A stretch of 8,779 nucleotides of DNA from CAYMRB01 sp964392615 (GTDB lineage: Bacteria > Planctomycetota > UBA8108), in contig CAYMRB010000421.1 in the NCBI GenBank assembly GCA_964392615.1, positions 1 through 8,779 of the forward strand. The letters run 5' to 3'. Positions 6,944 to 8,779 of the stretch are shown here, one piece after another. Position 1 is the stretch's first letter. Each line of letters begins with the position of its first letter. The position numbers and the translations under genes are program-made. The notes under the pieces are model-generated. The model saw nothing but the letters and a program-made list of their open reading frames with translations. It was not told the origin of the DNA and did not search any database.

Positions 6944-8779
6944 ATGAGAAGCACTCTGCCACCGCGCGGCGAGTCGATGGCCCGGCTCGAGCGATCGTTC
7001 GGCCGCCTCGAGAAGCGGGTCTACCGCCTTCTCGCGTGGCTCGGCGTGTCGGAGCTCGTTCTCGTCCTCGCGATCGCGGCGGTGGTGTCGTTCTTTCTCG
7101 ACTACACCGTCGAGCTGCCGTGGATTCTGCGCTTTCTCGCGCTGGTCGGGGCTGCGGGGCTGTGGGTGTGGGTGCTCGTGCGGGGACGCCGGCGGGCGAG
7201 GGCGCGCGTCGACGGCGACGATCTGCTCGCGACCGTCGAGTACGGTTCGCCGGATCTGGACGGCCGCCTCGCGAACGTCGTCGAGCTGCGTCGCGAGCTG
7301 CGCAAGGCGGAGAGCCTGCGCGAGTCCGGGCAGGGGACGAAGTTGCAGCTGGAGCTCCTCGAGCGCGCCGCCCGCGAATCGCAGGAGTCGATCGCCGGCG
7401 TCCAGGTCGAGGACTCCCTCGATGCAGCCGTCGTTCGCAGGTATCAGACCTCAGCGGTCGCTGTCATCGTCTTGCTCGTGATCGGAGCTCTCGCGTTTCC
7501 CGGCGTCTCGTCGATGTGGGCGCGACGCAATCTCCTGCTCGCCTCGGCGCAGTGGCCGCGGCAGACGCACTTCGCGTTCGAGCGGGCCGACCCTGTCTGG
7601 CACTGCGCGAGCCGCGCTCCGCTCGAGATTCAGGCCTGGGTCATCGGAGATGTGCCGCGCGACGTGTTCATCCGCGTCGAGTCCGAGTCGAGCGACAAGC
7701 GCAGTCGCCTCGTGACAGGAGTCGAACGGCGCCAGGCGTGGGCGCTCGCATCGGAGATTACCGCCGGCGGCCCCGAGCCCGGAACGATCGCGACCGGTAC
7801 GCGAGTGACCTACACGATCCCATCGGCTGTCGAGTCGTTCGACTTCTGGCTCGAAGGCGGCGACAACCGCAGCCGGACCGTGCGGGTCGAGGTGCACGAC
7901 CGGCCTCGTGTCATCGCGACGCGTGTGCGCCTCGAGACTCCACCTCACACGCAACAACCCGCCACGACGCTCGACAACCCGGCGGGCGAGCTCAGTGCCG
8001 TCACCGGCACGCGCGTGACCCTCGAGGTCGAGTGCGACGTCGAGCTGCGCGACGCGTGGACTCGCTTCGGTAAGGAGGGGCGCAAGCCGACTGCCGAACC
8101 GGACGGCCGTGTCTTCTCGCACTCGTTCGTGCTCGAGACGAGCGGCTACCTCGAGTTCGGCGCGCGCGACGCGGAGCGGGGCTTCGACAGCAAGTCGCGC
8201 CGCCTCACGTTGATCGCGCTGCCCGACCGTCCGCCCGAAGTCCGCGTCACGTACGTCGGCGCGGGCCGACAAGTGACGCCGACCGCGACGATCGAGTACC
8301 GCGTCGAAGCGAACGACGACTTCGGTTTCACCGCGATCCAGCTCGTCGTCACGCGGATCGGCCAGCCCGCGTCCGCGGATCCTCCGGAGGACGCGACGGC
8401 GCCCGGCCCCGAGCGTATCGATCTCGCGCCGTGGGAGCTGACCCGCGTCGACGACGACGACGGTGGCGTCTTACGCGTCGAGCTCGCTCGGCAGCTCGAT
8501 CTCGCCGCGCTCGGCGTCGCGCCGGGCCAGCAGCGCGGCGTGCAGGTCCGCGTCGTCGACAACGACGAGCCGGGCGGCTTCAAGGAAGCCGTGTCGCCCC
8601 AGGAGATCTTCACCGTCGTCGATCCCGACGCGCTCAGCGCCGAACTGGACCGCATCCGCGTCCGCGCGCAGGAGAAGCTGCAGGAGCTCGCCGTCCGCGA
8701 GCAGGAGATCAGCGCCGCGATCGGCGATCTCGCGATGCGGGAGTCGGGGTCGGAGTCGGAGTCGGGGTCGGAGTCGGGG
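6944..8779 (+). CDS. DUF4175-like membrane protein, 3' end missing
   Basis: The frame from ATG 6944 is open for 612 codons to the right edge with no stop. The N-terminus has a membrane hairpin, helices at about 30-51 and 59-79, then a charged cytoplasmic-looking stretch and a third helix at about 168-187 (SAVAVIVLLVIGALAFPG). This three-helix layout is that of DUF4175-like proteins. A large region of beta domains follows, including TRVRLETPPHTQQPA (327-340), GTRVTLEVE (355-363), LPDRPPEVRV (426-435) and the typical EANDDFGF (455-462). Residues about 562-597 (ALSAELDRIRVRAQEKLQEL and onward) look like a coiled coil. The last 13 residues (ESGSESESGSESG) come from the hexamer repeat. GC-rich codon use and the strong ribosome binding site support a real gene. 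In this family the C-terminus usually continues as a long charged or Gln-rich coiled-coil region, which is missing here. The family name is by motif resemblance; the function is unknown, probably an envelope partner of the vWA proteins. Confidence 0.88.
   Translation, partial: MRSTLPPRGESMARLERSFGRLEKRVYRLLAWLGVSELVLVLAIAAVVSFFLDYTVELPWILRFLALVGAAGLWVWVLVRGRRRARARVDGDDLLATVEYGSPDLDGRLANVVELRRELRKAESLRESGQGTKLQLELLERAARESQESIAGVQVEDSLDAAVVRRYQTSAVAVIVLLVIGALAFPGVSSMWARRNLLLASAQWPRQTHFAFERADPVWHCASRAPLEIQAWVIGDVPRDVFIRVESESSDKRSRLVTGVERRQAWALASEITAGGPEPGTIATGTRVTYTIPSAVESFDFWLEGGDNRSRTVRVEVHDRPRVIATRVRLETPPHTQQPATTLDNPAGELSAVTGTRVTLEVECDVELRDAWTRFGKEGRKPTAEPDGRVFSHSFVLETSGYLEFGARDAERGFDSKSRRLTLIALPDRPPEVRVTYVGAGRQVTPTATIEYRVEANDDFGFTAIQLVVTRIGQPASADPPEDATAPGPERIDLAPWELTRVDDDDGGVLRVELARQLDLAALGVAPGQQRGVQVRVVDNDEPGGFKEAVSPQEIFTVVDPDALSAELDRIRVRAQEKLQELAVREQEISAAIGDLAMRESGSESESGSESG
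8741..8779. repeat. Tandem hexamer repeat (GAGTCG/GGGTCG) at right edge
   Basis: Six full units and a partial one: GAGTCG, GGGTCG, GAGTCG, GAGTCG, GGGTCG, GAGTCG, GGG. It is in frame with the DUF4175-like gene, giving alternating Ser with Glu or Gly. It runs into the window end, so its length is unknown. It is the reverse complement of the NCCGAC repeat type at the left edge. Confidence 0.88.

Noticed and set aside
4212..6962. A 916-codon open frame on the minus strand
   Set aside because: It lies antisense to the well-supported vWA gene. Strong GC bias at third positions of the sense gene removes stops from an antisense frame. The translation is Arg/Asp/Val-rich with no recognisable domain or membrane segment, so it is a shadow despite its length.
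7036..8073. A 345-codon forward open frame within the DUF4175-like gene
   Set aside because: It is in a different frame from the gene, is Arg-rich and lacks motifs. The frame from 6944 has membrane helices, beta-domain motifs and its own ribosome binding site.
7451..8272. A 273-codon minus-strand open frame
   Set aside because: Antisense shadow of the DUF4175-like gene; composition and lack of motifs match the other shadows.

Overview
The window is GC-rich DNA, almost entirely coding on the + strand. It carries one tightly packed gene cluster: a MoxR-family AAA+ ATPase, a DUF58 protein, a BatA-type membrane protein with a von Willebrand factor A (vWA) domain, a second membrane-anchored vWA protein, and a DUF4175-like membrane protein cut off by the right edge. 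This order resembles the MoxR/DUF58/vWA clusters of Gram-negative bacteria, and the large vWA membrane proteins next to a DUF4175-like protein look most like Planctomycetota. That placement is an inference from gene order, protein architecture and GC content; there is no rRNA or other phylogenetic marker here.

Layout: bases 4-69 are a degenerate hexanucleotide repeat (NCCGAC). MoxR occupies 125-1141. DUF58 (1107-2033) overlaps its end by 35 nt. The BatA-type protein (2036-4375) follows after 2 nt. A 19-codon mini-ORF (4372-4431) overlaps the BatA-type stop and the next start by 4 nt each. The second vWA protein is 4428-6827. A 116-nt gap with short inverted repeats precedes the DUF4175-like gene, which opens at 6944 with a good ribosome binding site and stays open to 8779. 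The last 39 bases are a (GAGTCG/GGGTCG) hexamer repeat, the same family as the left-edge repeat in opposite orientation.

Working together (family knowledge plus inference): MoxR ATPases are thought to act as chaperones on partner proteins that carry vWA domains. Here the ATPase and DUF58 proteins are predicted cytoplasmic, while the three downstream proteins have membrane segments and large soluble domains. All three vWA proteins keep the DxSxS metal-binding (MIDAS) motif. The two large ones also carry a glutamine-amidotransferase-like fold with no visible catalytic cysteine. The likely picture is a MoxR-driven envelope complex of unknown physiological output. I see no tRNA, rRNA, CRISPR array, transposase, integrase or phage gene. 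The cluster is a recognisable conserved type rather than a clearly new system; the least ordinary features are the matching hexamer repeats at both ends, the coupled mini-ORF, and the Ser/Glu/Gly tail in the DUF4175-like protein.
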